Shown: in pieces, positions 1 to 7,735 of the stretch | How positions within the stretch are numbered: position 1 is the first letter of the stretch | Layout of the letters: each line of letters starts with the position of its first letter | Origin: Kurthia populi | GTDB lineage: Bacteria; Bacillota; Bacilli; Bacillales_A; Planococcaceae | Direction: 5' to 3' | NCBI RefSeq assembly: GCF_042686175.1 | Contig: NZ_JBHUOR010000040.1 | Span: forward strand, 62,001-126,000 | Length of the DNA: 64,000 bases | Made by a program: the position numbers and the translations under genes | Notes under the pieces: generated by a model | The model's input: the letters and a program-made list of their open reading frames with translations, nothing else | Database searches by the model: none | What the model was told of the DNA's origin: nothing

Positions 1-1404
1 GTCTTCATACTGGAATGGATTTGACACAAAGCGAGTCCGTAAATCATCTACAAAACGCATCGCAAATGCCTCGTTACTATCAGGTAAATAAAGCACAAAC
101 TCATCGCCGCCTAATCGTGCTAACTCATGTGTTGGCTGTGCAGCATCGCGTAGTAGTTGTGCAGTATACTGTAGCACATAATCACCAATTTTATGGCCGT
201 ACGTATCATTAATTTGTTTGAATGAATTTAAATCCATTAAAATCAATGTGCCCATTTTTAGGGTGTTGATTAAGTTCGTCACTTTTGGGATGAAGTATGC
301 GCGATTTGGCAAGTGAGTTAATTGATCTTCATAAGCGAGTTGATGTAAGCGCTGCTGTTGCTTCATTTCTTCTGTCATATCAAAATAAGATAAGTAATAA
401 AAATAATGATGCTCCTCTTCTAAAATGGAGGCATTGACAGATAAAAAATACGCATCATCTGAAAAAGGGTCTTCCATACGAACAATATGATTCGTTAAAA
501 TCCCTCTTTTTGTTAATAAATCATAAATTGGCCCACTATGGTTGAGCGATAAATCATTAAAAAAAAGCTGATGAACAATATTTTCGACGCCATACTGTTC
601 AATGGGTTCTCGCGCATTGTCGTTAATTTCAGAAATACGGAATTCATGGTCTAAAATAACGATACCAATCGGTGCCACCGTGATAAGTTCACGATAACGA
701 TTGGCGATGCTCGGCGATAGCTCTAGGTGAACCATGCCAGCGCCAACCGCTAATATGCAGGCTACTTGAATGTACATCGACATAAATGGAAATGTTGTTT
801 GAGGTGGAAGAAGCCATTCCACTGTGTAAAATGCACCGATAATAATAATGAGTACACTTGAAAAATAATAAAACATTTTCTTTTGAATGCCGCGACGGAT
901 TTTTAAAGCGATATAGCTGGCAAAACCAAGCAGGCCCAATAAGAGGATTGCCGATAAACTATAAACAAGTGATATAAACGGTGTCATCGTATTTTGGAGC
1001 CAAATATTCCCGTTTTCAAAGCCTGTCGTTGGCAGGGGTGCAAAAAACGCACCGATAAAAACTGCTGCTGCAGGAGCGTAAAAAATAAAAGGTGCAAACG
1101 GAATCCGTACTTGATTTAAGTTACGAATGAGCCAATAGGCAAGGTGCATTAGGGCGCTAAGTGATAAAATGCCAATCGGGGCATGCACATAATTTGTTAA
1201 ATACGGATGGATGGTTGGCTGTAAATGCGCAAAAAATATACTAATAAACGACACCATATAGCAACAGCAGATAAAGGCAATTAGTCGATTTTCTAGACTA
1301 TGCAACCCGCGCGTTAATACGAATAAACTTAAACAAATTAAAATGGCTACTGGTAATAAAAAGGCACAGCAGTAAATTAAAAGCGTGGTCGCATCATACG
1401 TCAA
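1..1404 (-). CDS. Membrane-bound GGDEF diguanylate cyclase, C-terminus beyond the window
   Basis: The N-terminal half (about 215 residues) is a run of hydrophobic segments, followed by a PAS-like stretch (it contains IGIVILDHEFRISEIND) and a GGDEF domain with an intact RLGGDEF signature, so it should make cyclic di-GMP at the membrane. No RxxD inhibitory site is visible just before GGDEF. The reading frame runs off the left edge, so the end is missing. I chose the TTG at 1404 because AAGGGGTG lies six bases before it; an in-frame GTG at 1413 would have no spacing from that site. The gene downstream of the next one in transcription order, it is a paralogue of that gene: the same N-terminal FLLP segment and order of domains. 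Confidence 0.85.
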   Translation of the reverse strand, partial: MTYDATTLLIYCCAFLLPVAILICLSLFVLTRGLHSLENRLIAFICCCYMVSFISIFFAHLQPTIHPYLTNYVHAPIGILSLSALMHLAYWLIRNLNQVRIPFAPFIFYAPAAAVFIGAFFAPLPTTGFENGNIWLQNTMTPFISLVYSLSAILLLGLLGFASYIALKIRRGIQKKMFYYFSSVLIIIIGAFYTVEWLLPPQTTFPFMSMYIQVACILAVGAGMVHLELSPSIANRYRELITVAPIGIVILDHEFRISEINDNAREPIEQYGVENIVHQLFFNDLSLNHSGPIYDLLTKRGILTNHIVRMEDPFSDDAYFLSVNASILEEEHHYFYYLSYFDMTEEMKQQQRLHQLAYEDQLTHLPNRAYFIPKVTNLINTLKMGTLILMDLNSFKQINDTYGHKIGDYVLQYTAQLLRDAAQPTHELARLGGDEFVLYLPDSNEAFAMRFVDDLRTRFVSNPFQYED

Positions 1405-1419
1405 AAGATTCACCCCTTT

Positions 1420-2904
1420 TTAAGCGTTTTTTAAATGCTTTTTTTCCTTGTACATATTTAAATCTGCTGTATGAAGCACAGTCTCCAAATTTTTAATCGG
1501 TTCCTTAGAAATAGCATATCCGAAGCTAGCGCTAATAAAAATTTCATTACCATCTTTTAAGGTAAGTGGCTTTGTTTGACATTGCACTCGTAATGTATAA
1601 ATTAAGGATTCAATTGTGTCGATGGATGTACAATTATGCAAATAAATCGCAAATTCATCTCCACCTAGCCGAGCACTTAAATGAGGTGGGGTGATATATT
1701 CTTTAAAAAATGATGCAAAAAGCTGTAATAATTCATCTCCAATTTGATGACCATACGTATCATTTACTTGTTTGAAACGATTTAAATCACACAGAATTAA
1801 AGTGCCAGGTGTGTTTTTAGTGAGAATATAAGAATTAAAATACGTGCGGTTAGACAATGTCGTAATGGAGTCTACATAGGCCATTTCCCTAATTTGCCGT
1901 TGGCGTTCGATTTCACTTGTTTGGTCATACCAGACTAAGTAATAAAAAGGACCATCATTTAAATAAATAACAGAGGCATTACAAGAAAGATAGGTTGTTC
2001 TACCAGTTTCCGCGTGCTGAATCGTTAATAATTGCCCACGTAATGAATTTTCTTTTACAAGTCGGTCCATAAATGATTGGAACCGCAAAATATTTTCTTT
2101 TAGAATAAAAGAATCTTTTGCAGGCATACCTACTTTAAAATCTGCCCAAATCATTGCAGCATCATTAAAGTCAAATACGCGTTGTTTTTCATCTAGTAGC
2201 ACAATTGCGTAAGGTGTTAATTTCATCATCGTTTGATAGCGATTCGCTAAACTTGGGGTAAGGTTAAAACGCAATATACCCCAAAATAGCATCAGCGGCG
2301 TGAAAATACCTAAATACAGCGGCCACATTGGTGGATAAGGTATAAGCGTGAAAGTCACAATACAGGTAATATACGTCGCAAAAACAATGAGTTGACCGAT
2401 AAATAAAAATCGAATTAATCGGAAAATATTACGATTGCGGCAGCGACGATAGCCGACGTATAAAATCGGTAACGTTGAGAGTGAAATAGAACCAAATGCG
2501 ATAAAAAATAATGTGGTATAGAATGGTACATCTCGGTAATACCAAACGGTGTGCGAATAAAAGTTATCTGAATTAAGACCGATAATTGGAATCATCGCAA
2601 GCATGAATACAACAGGTACATAAAAAATAATTGGCGCGAACCGAAACGGAATCGGTGTATATTTTGCAATTACAATATACATAGTATGCAATGTAAATGC
2701 GGCGCCTAGTAAAATAAAAGGTGCTACAATAAATTCAGTTAGCCACCAACTTTGATTCATTGGAACCATGTGGCGTACAAATTCGCTTATTAATGCAACT
2801 GCGTAGCTGCTAAAAGCATAGCCGATAAGCTTTGCTTCTTTTATAGAATAAGAGCGCGTGAGAAGAATGGTAATACAGCTAATTAAAAGAATTGCAGGAA
2901 GCAA
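1420..2904 (-). CDS. Membrane-bound GGDEF diguanylate cyclase, N-terminus out of frame with its best start
   Basis: Multi-pass membrane region (to about residue 210), a PAS-like linker and a C-terminal GGDEF domain with an intact ARLGGDEF signature. A cyclic di-GMP synthase is expected. No RxxD inhibitory site precedes GGDEF. The open frame can only start at a TTG (2904) that has no ribosome site. A well-placed ATG at 2941 (GGAGG eight bases upstream) is off by one base, and adding a single TA unit to the (TA)6 tract at 2914-2925 would join it to this frame. The extra residues so gained match the N-terminus of the paralogue at 1-1404. The gene is either switched off by slippage or contains a sequence error. 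Confidence 0.8.
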   Translation of the reverse strand: MLPAILLISCITILLTRSYSIKEAKLIGYAFSSYAVALISEFVRHMVPMNQSWWLTEFIVAPFILLGAAFTLHTMYIVIAKYTPIPFRFAPIIFYVPVVFMLAMIPIIGLNSDNFYSHTVWYYRDVPFYTTLFFIAFGSISLSTLPILYVGYRRCRNRNIFRLIRFLFIGQLIVFATYITCIVTFTLIPYPPMWPLYLGIFTPLMLFWGILRFNLTPSLANRYQTMMKLTPYAIVLLDEKQRVFDFNDAAMIWADFKVGMPAKDSFILKENILRFQSFMDRLVKENSLRGQLLTIQHAETGRTTYLSCNASVIYLNDGPFYYLVWYDQTSEIERQRQIREMAYVDSITTLSNRTYFNSYILTKNTPGTLILCDLNRFKQVNDTYGHQIGDELLQLFASFFKEYITPPHLSARLGGDEFAIYLHNCTSIDTIESLIYTLRVQCQTKPLTLKDGNEIFISASFGYAISKEPIKNLETVLHTADLNMYKEKKHLKNA

Positions 2905-2913
2905 AAAGATAGT

Positions 2914-2925
2914 TATATATATATA
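2914..2925 (-). repeat. (TA)6 dinucleotide tract inside the 5' coding end of a GGDEF gene
   Basis: Six TA units lie between the strong ribosome site/ATG (2941) and the long open frame. Seven units would place the ATG in frame with the rest of the gene. This is the arrangement expected of a slippage switch, although a plain mutation or base-calling error is equally possible. Confidence 0.6.
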
Positions 2926-2941
2926 ATGTAGGGATTGGCAT

Positions 2942-3419
2942 CGTCAAAACCTCCAATAAGGCTTATAAGCATAATTCTATTGTATCGCTCTGTTTAATTA
3001 GAAAGAAAGGACAATTATGCATAATATATGTATAAGTTTGAGTGATTTTTTAGAATGCTCTTTTAAATAAAAAAGAAAAAAGGCTAGTGTGCCATTTTAA
3101 ATATAAAACTTTTCAGCTAATCTATATAGAAAGAAGTCAATGCTTAACTTTACTACATGGTAAAACAGAAAAACTAGATAAAATACCCTTAATAATGAAT
3201 AATTAATTAAGGAGTCTATACTAGCATTATAGAATATAATAACTTTAATTTTCAGTTAATTCAGATATTAATAATAGTCATAAATACTCTTTTTTTAATA
3301 TTATTTTTCGTTTAAAAGATAAACATTGAGCATAAAGTATTGTTTTGCTTTGGTTGCCGTAAATAATATTCAAGTATTGGGGAAAAGGGAATAAAACAAA
3401 GGCAAAAGGAGTGATAAGG
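2942..3419. other. Gene-free AT-rich stretch between divergent genes
   Basis: Divergent upstream region of the GGDEF gene (minus strand) and the TPR gene (plus strand). It holds their ribosome sites (GGAGG at 2950-2954 in the minus sense; AAGGAG at about 3406-3411) and presumably promoters. I see no ORF, structured RNA or clear repeat in it. Confidence 0.5.
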
Positions 3420-3875
3420 ATGTGGGAATTAGCAATGCGCTTACGTAGTGCAGGGAAACATGAAGAAGCACTGAAACAATTTGAAAAAATAACAGTCGAA
3501 AATCCTCAAGACGCAGATGTACAGTACTATGCAGCAACAAATGATGTGTTAGGACGAGAAAAAGAAGCGGTACCGTATTATGAAAAAGCGATTGCGCTTG
3601 GCTATGATGAAGTGGATGCTTATATTGGATTAGGGAGTACATATCGCGTGCTCCATCGCTATGAGGATGCACGAAAAATCTTAGAGCAGGGCTATGAACA
3701 ATTTCCAGATAACTTCGCTTTACCACCATTTTTGGCGATGACCTATTATAATTTACAAGAGCATGAGAAGGCAACGACCTTATTGCTACAATGTTACGTG
3801 AAGGCTTCTTTAGACAATGATGTACAGGCATTTAGTCGTGCAATTAACTATTATGCGACACATTTAAACGATTAA
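3420..3875 (+). CDS. Small tetratricopeptide repeat protein
   Basis: 151 residues made of consecutive TPR helix pairs, for example AGKHEEALKQFEKI, GREKEAVPYYEKAIALGY and HRYEDARKILEQGYEQFP. Such proteins are protein-interaction scaffolds; no catalytic domain, signal peptide or membrane segment is present. The frame is open from a GTG at 3411, but the AAGGAG at 3406-3411 is correctly spaced only for the ATG at 3420, so I start there. It stands alone between its own promoter region and a terminator, and its partner cannot be deduced from context. Confidence 0.85.
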   Translation: MWELAMRLRSAGKHEEALKQFEKITVENPQDADVQYYAATNDVLGREKEAVPYYEKAIALGYDEVDAYIGLGSTYRVLHRYEDARKILEQGYEQFPDNFALPPFLAMTYYNLQEHEKATTLLLQCYVKASLDNDVQAFSRAINYYATHLND

Positions 3876-3913
3876 AAAAAGCAGAATGGTGACTCTTCGC
3901 CTTTCTGCTTTTT
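3876..3913. terminator. Rho-independent terminator after the TPR gene
   Basis: AAAAAGCAGAA pairs with TTCTGCTTTTT around a loop of about 14 bases, with a T run on the plus strand and an A run on the other side, so it could also stop minus-strand transcription. Confidence 0.75.
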
Positions 3914-4195
3914 AAATGAACATTTTATGTTGCCCTTTTATCAGTTGCTGGTCATGATACATGCGTACATCGGTAGGCTGGTAAAGCGTTTCATATGGAT
4001 CACAAGCAGTCGTTGCAACAGCGTAAGCCAAAGCTTGAGCCGAACTTGATATGTGTATGATGATGTGCGTATGGATTCAATGCAAAACTAATGCGCCATG
4101 CTGGTAAGCGACTATGAAAAGCCACTTTTGACGTGTGTGGGAAATAGCATACAAATTCATCTCTGTTAAGCGTGCAAGCAAGTCATTTTTTGTAA
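3912..4195 (-). pseudogene. Degraded coding remnant, family not recognised
   Basis: On the minus strand protein-like sequence continues through three frames: NDLLARLTEMNLYAISHT and following residues, then LPAWRISFALNPYAHHHTH, then SSAQALAYAVATTACDPYE to a TAA at 3912. No single frame is open, no start with a ribosome site is present, and the residue choice looks coding rather than random. I read it as the C-terminal end of a dead gene with at least two frameshifts. The family is not recognised. It fills most of the gap between the TPR and thioesterase genes. Confidence 0.45.
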
Positions 4196-4324
4196 AAGCT
4201 TAGCAGTATGTTTAAATAACTCATCTCTCTGAAAAAACCTAGTACCTTTTCTTATTTTTTCAAACTACTTTCAAGCGTTGACGTAATGAAAAAAGGGAAT
4301 AGACAATAAAAAGGAGGTCTTTGG

Positions 4325-4729
4325 ATGTTAGTTGATATGGAGTTAGAAGTAATGGAGCCAGATACGGATTTGAATGGGCATATGAATCATGTGCAATATA
4401 TTTATTATTTAGAGCAGGCGCGTCACACATGGTATAAGGGCATTGGCATGCCGGTAAAAAAATTAATTGAAGAAGACCGTATTGGGACAGTGGTTGTGCA
4501 TTTAGAAACAGATTTTAAAAAAGAGGCGCGGCTTGGTGATAAGCTAATTATTCATACAACATTAGCCCATGTAGGAACAAAAAGTTTCACATTACAGCAG
4601 GAAATCATTAATGAACAGAAAGAAACAATCGCAGAAGCTTCTATTATAAGTGTGATGTTTGATTTATCTGCTCGAAAAGCGATTCCGGTTTGTCAGGAAA
4701 TTCGTGATGCACAAAAATCGAGTAATTAA
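4325..4729 (+). CDS. Acyl-CoA thioesterase, 4HBT hotdog family
   Basis: 134 residues, the normal length of a single hotdog domain. The N-terminal signature DLNGHMNHVQYIYYLEQAR matches the YbgC/FadM type of 4HBT thioesterase, in which the Asp/Asn-His region and the following helix form the active site. It should hydrolyse acyl-CoA thioesters in the cytoplasm; the substrate cannot be read from the sequence. A strong AAGGAGG lies seven bases before the ATG. It is monocistronic, with a hairpin terminator after it. Confidence 0.88.
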   Translation: MLVDMELEVMEPDTDLNGHMNHVQYIYYLEQARHTWYKGIGMPVKKLIEEDRIGTVVVHLETDFKKEARLGDKLIIHTTLAHVGTKSFTLQQEIINEQKETIAEASIISVMFDLSARKAIPVCQEIRDAQKSSN

Positions 4730-4741
4730 TAAGTTCGTATG

Positions 4742-4769
4742 AAAGAAGAAAGATGATTTCTTCTTTTTT
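4742..4769 (+). terminator. Terminator after the thioesterase gene
   Basis: AAAGAAGAAA pairs with TTTCTTCTTT around a five-base loop and is followed by T residues. Confidence 0.65.
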
Positions 4770-4821
4770 ATTTTGTGCAAATACATAGAAAAAAACTTTT
4801 TAAAAAAAATTTGTACTTTTT

Positions 4822-4850
4822 TGTAACGAAATGAAAACTCAAGGTATTAA
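4822..4850 (+). promoter_or_regulatory. Possible ECF-type promoter of the sigma factor operon
   Basis: TGTAAC at 4822-4827 resembles the -35 box of ECF sigma factors such as B. subtilis SigX. The -10 region sixteen bases on (GTATTA) is a poor match. Autoregulation is usual for such operons, so the site is plausible but weak. Confidence 0.3.
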
Positions 4851-4882
4851 TACTATGAACGAACCAAGAAGGGAGGTCGCTG

Positions 4883-5374
4883 ATGAATAAAATTGAAGAA
4901 TATTATGTGGATTTGCAACCGCAAGTCGAGGCTTTTTTCTACGCTAAAACGGCTAATCGAATGCTGGCACAGGATTTATGCCAAGACACATTTTATGAAG
5001 CATGTAAAAGTGTCGATACATTTTCTGGGGCAAGCACATTAAAAACATGGATTTTTTCGATAGCGAATAACTTATTAAAAAAATATTATCGAAAAAACCA
5101 TTATGAAATCGATTTGCTAGGTATGTTATCAGCGCTCCCAGAACAAGAGGTGCCATCAACCGAACATTTAATTGAAGTGCAAGAAGATATGAAGCATTTT
5201 TTATATGTATTGTCGAAATTAAAAAAAGATGAGCAAGAACTCGTTTTACTACGGACATATGGTGAGCTAAGTTTTGCAGAAGTAGGCGAAATGCTTGGCA
5301 AGAGCGAAAACTATGCGCGTGTGACGTTTCATCGACTGAAGCGCAAGTTACAACAAGAAATGGAGGACATGTAA
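4883..5374 (+). CDS. ECF RNA polymerase sigma factor
   Basis: 163 residues with sigma region 2 (LAQDLCQDTFYEACKSVDTF, then LKTWIFSIANNLLKKYYRK) and C-terminal region 4 (LSFAEVGEMLGKSENYARVT, the helix-turn-helix for the -35 box). This is the two-domain layout of extracytoplasmic-function sigma factors. GGGAGG lies seven bases before the ATG. The TAA overlaps the ATG of the next gene (TAATG), which encodes a zinc anti-sigma factor, the typical translationally coupled pair. The inducing signal is unknown; a membrane or envelope stress is usual for this class. Confidence 0.92.
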   Translation: MNKIEEYYVDLQPQVEAFFYAKTANRMLAQDLCQDTFYEACKSVDTFSGASTLKTWIFSIANNLLKKYYRKNHYEIDLLGMLSALPEQEVPSTEHLIEVQEDMKHFLYVLSKLKKDEQELVLLRTYGELSFAEVGEMLGKSENYARVTFHRLKRKLQQEMEDM

Positions 5375-5922
5375 TGAAAGAATGTCAAATTGTCGAAGAC
5401 TTATTACCCTCATATGAGGAAGATTTATTACAGCCCGATTCAAAAGCATTTGTCGACGAGCATTTAAAGCATTGTGAGAAATGTCGAAAACTCGTAGCTG
5501 ATATGGGGAAACCACTTCCAGCCTTTGAAGTGAAGCATGATGTAAGGAAACTTCAAAAAACAATTAAAAAATCAAGCTTCATGCAAATGCTGCTCATTGT
5601 CTTAATGGCAGCGGGTGCGGCGTATAGCGCATATGGAGCTGAAGAGGGTCTTTATTTTATCTTAATTTATCCGCTGCTAGGTGCGCTACTATACGGATTT
5701 TATGGCAAGATGCGCATACCACTTGTGATAGCAACGATTACAACGACAATCTTTGTGGCACTTATTCCGGCATTAGAGATGCCGACAATGTATGATACGT
5801 TGCAAGAATTTATCGGATTATTTATATACGTTCCAATTTTGTTATTATTCTTTATGATTGGCTTTTTACTAACAAAATGTTGGAACATGATGACAGGGAG
5901 AGAGAAATATGAAAAAAAATAA
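5374..5922 (+). CDS. Anti-sigma factor with N-terminal zinc-binding (zf-HC2) domain
   Basis: 182 residues. The N-terminus carries the ZAS motif EHLKHCEKCRK (His-x3-Cys-x2-Cys), which binds the sigma factor. After about residue 70 come several hydrophobic segments, so the protein sits in the membrane with its anti-sigma domain in the cytoplasm. It begins at the overlapping TAATG of the sigma gene and its 3' end overlaps the next gene by 14 bases, giving a coupled three-gene operon. The zinc domain is a clear call; how the complex is released is not visible. Confidence 0.88.
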   Translation: MKECQIVEDLLPSYEEDLLQPDSKAFVDEHLKHCEKCRKLVADMGKPLPAFEVKHDVRKLQKTIKKSSFMQMLLIVLMAAGAAYSAYGAEEGLYFILIYPLLGALLYGFYGKMRIPLVIATITTTIFVALIPALEMPTMYDTLQEFIGLFIYVPILLLFFMIGFLLTKCWNMMTGREKYEKK

Positions 5923-6583
5923 AATGATTGGTGCAATTGGCTTTATCGTCATTGTTGCCGCATTACTAATCGCTTACTTTTCAGTGAATGGCAATCCCAT
6001 TGCGAAACAAAAAGCAAAAGATGTCGTGAAAGATTATTTAGAAATGACATACTCAAACGCGAAAGATATGGAAATTGTGAAGGCGGGCCACAACTGGTAT
6101 ATGGACACCTATTCTTTTGAAATAGAATTTAAAGATGGTTACGGTAATACAGAAACATTTATTGTTGATACAGTAGGTGATCGTCCATATGAAATTAATT
6201 ATGATACGCGTTTTTCTAAATTAGAGGATACAAAAAAAAGTGAGCTATTTACAGAGCAAGCAACAAAAGAATTAAGAAAGCAGTTGGAGGCAGAAAATGT
6301 GCCACTTGTAACGAAGGATTATGCCGCAGACGAACTTTTAATTATTAATGTTGATAAAAAAAATACAGATAAAACATGGTCTCCAAATGTGAAAGCATTT
6401 GGCCCGGTAGGTGGGAACATCATATTAGATAACCATTTATCAAAAGAACAGTTTTTAGCTGAAGCAAAAAAAATCCAAGTGGTGTTAAATAATATGGGTG
6501 TGACATACGATAAAATAAATGTTTCAACAGATAATTACGATTATTATGTGACACCAAAGAAAATCGAAGACATTGCATATTAA
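5909..6583 (+). CDS. YfjL-like membrane-anchored protein of the ECF operon
   Basis: 224 residues: one N-terminal membrane anchor (IGFIVIVAALLIAYFSVNG), then an extracytoplasmic region beginning QKAKDVVKDYLEMTYSN, which resembles the B. subtilis YfjL family. The function of that family is unknown. It overlaps the anti-sigma gene and ends at a terminator, so it is the last gene of the operon. It may help sense or answer the signal handled by the sigma/anti-sigma pair; this is inference from position. Confidence 0.65.
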   Translation: MKKNKMIGAIGFIVIVAALLIAYFSVNGNPIAKQKAKDVVKDYLEMTYSNAKDMEIVKAGHNWYMDTYSFEIEFKDGYGNTETFIVDTVGDRPYEINYDTRFSKLEDTKKSELFTEQATKELRKQLEAENVPLVTKDYAADELLIINVDKKNTDKTWSPNVKAFGPVGGNIILDNHLSKEQFLAEAKKIQVVLNNMGVTYDKINVSTDNYDYYVTPKKIEDIAY

Positions 6584-6589
6584 TGAAGG

Positions 6590-6624
6590 CCTAGAAGAGC
6601 AGATTTGCTTCTTCTAGGTTTTTT
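6590..6624 (+). terminator. Terminator of the ECF sigma operon
   Basis: CCTAGAAGA...TCTTCTAGG stem with one bulge, followed by TTTTTT. Confidence 0.8.
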
Positions 6625-6676
6625 ATGTGTGAAAATTGTATTTTAGTGGAACTATAATGATAAGGAGGGGATGCCG

Positions 6677-7114
6677 ATGCATCAGGATCAATTAATTGTC
6701 AAAGAAGCGTTAGCTGGAAAGTCAGCCAAGGAAATTAAAAAAGTATTAAAAGATGAAAAAATTAATATGAAGGCAAAAGAAATTGTTGCAAGTCTTTCCA
6801 CATATGGTTTTGTGTATGATGAAGAGGAGGGAAAATGGGTACAAGTGATGCCACTCCATCCATTCACAGATGACGAAGTGAAAAAATTAAAAGAACTTGC
6901 GACGGTGGAGTCGCAGGGGAAATTAAAACAAACACTTACGAAGGATATTACAGATGCAGCGGCAGCTCTATCATCAGAGGAACGGAAGAGTAAGACATTT
7001 TATATTGACCAGGGCATGGCACAGCAGGCAAAAGAGTTTGCGGAAGAAAAGGGTATAAAACTTGCTGAATTTGTTGAGATTGCTTTATTAGATGCTATGG
7101 AAAAATATCGATAA
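6677..7114 (+). CDS. Uncharacterised protein with a ribbon-helix-helix-like C-terminus
   Basis: 145 residues, soluble and rich in Lys and Glu. I do not recognise the family. The last 40 residues (from KTFYIDQGMAQQAKEFAEEK onward) have the strand-helix-helix pattern of ribbon-helix-helix DNA-binding proteins; the N-terminal 60 residues look like a short helical domain. Of two ATGs (6671 and 6677), AAGGAGG is properly spaced only for the second, so I use 6677. It has its own terminator and stands alone. A DNA-binding role is a guess. Confidence 0.6.
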   Translation: MHQDQLIVKEALAGKSAKEIKKVLKDEKINMKAKEIVASLSTYGFVYDEEEGKWVQVMPLHPFTDDEVKKLKELATVESQGKLKQTLTKDITDAAAALSSEERKSKTFYIDQGMAQQAKEFAEEKGIKLAEFVEIALLDAMEKYR

Positions 7115-7129
7115 ACGGAAATGATTCAG

Positions 7130-7160
7130 AAATCGCACTAGTAAAAGGTGCGATTTTTTT
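7130..7160 (+). terminator. Terminator after the uncharacterised gene at 6677
   Basis: AAATCGCAC pairs with GTGCGATTT, followed by a run of seven T. Confidence 0.75.
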
Positions 7161-7224
7161 GATGGATTATTTTGGATTATTTTTAAAACAATTGATGTGT
7201 TTTTGATAATATAGGTGAAAAATA

Positions 7225-7252
7225 TTGAAAAAAACATCATTTTTTATATAAT
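7225..7252 (+). promoter_or_regulatory. Promoter of the marR-nitroreductase operon
   Basis: TTGAAA (7225-7230) and TATAAT (7247-7252) with a 16-base spacer, a good SigA-type promoter. The first palindrome starts on its last base. Confidence 0.7.
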
Positions 7253-7279
7253 TGACTAGTCAACAATTGATGCATCAAT
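7252..7279 (+). promoter_or_regulatory. Twin palindromic operators, probably for the MarR protein
   Basis: Two perfect 12-base palindromes lie side by side: TTGACTAGTCAA (7252-7263) and TTGATGCATCAA (7267-7278). They share TTGA..TCAA ends with centres 15 bases apart and cover the end of the -10 box and the transcription start. Autorepression by the downstream MarR protein is the natural reading. Confidence 0.7.
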
Positions 7280-7294
7280 AAAGGAGTTTTTGCC

Positions 7295-7735
7295 ATGAGT
7301 CAGGAAGAGATGAAGCAAGTATTAATGGAAATAAAGGGCATTGAACGTCAAGTGACGCAATGCTTTGAGAAATCAACGCATATGAGCTTGACGCGCTATG
7401 AAATGCTACAACAACTCTATCATAATGGGCGCATGGTACAAAGCGACTTACGTGATGTACTGAAAATCGACCAAGCTGCTGTTACAAGGCACTTAAAAGT
7501 GTTGGAGAAAGAAAACCTTGTGAAACGTGAACGAAATGCTGACAATAACCGAGAAATGTTCGTAGAGTTAAGTTCACAAGGACAACAGCGCCTGAGTGGC
7601 TGTTCTTGCAACCGTACGCAGTTTTTTGATGAATTGTATGCAGGGTTTTCAGAAGCGGAATTTTCACAACTGCAACATTTTGTGAAGCGACTTAATCAAA
7701 ATGTAATAAATATGAAAGAAGGATTAACACAATGA
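7295..7735 (+). CDS. MarR family transcriptional regulator
   Basis: 146 residues with a winged helix-turn-helix (MVQSDLRDVLKIDQAAVTRH and a wing around RERNADNNREMFVELS). There is a Cys pair (SGCSCNR, about residues 106-110) of a kind used for thiol-based sensing in some MarR proteins; that role is inference. The ATG follows AAGGAG. The stop overlaps the start of the nitroreductase gene (ATGA), so the two are co-translated. Likely represses this operon through the twin palindromes and is released by an electrophile or oxidant, as with B. subtilis YodB or MhqR. Confidence 0.88.
   Translation: MSQEEMKQVLMEIKGIERQVTQCFEKSTHMSLTRYEMLQQLYHNGRMVQSDLRDVLKIDQAAVTRHLKVLEKENLVKRERNADNNREMFVELSSQGQQRLSGCSCNRTQFFDELYAGFSEAEFSQLQHFVKRLNQNVINMKEGLTQ

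Noticed and set aside
3370..3831. 153-residue minus-strand ORF opposite the TPR gene
   Set aside because: His/Leu/Ser-rich antisense of TPR codons, no ribosome site; the plus frame has evident TPR repeats.
4822..4850. Confident ECF autoregulatory promoter
   Set aside because: Only the -35-like TGTAAC fits; the -10 is poor, so it is kept as low-confidence.
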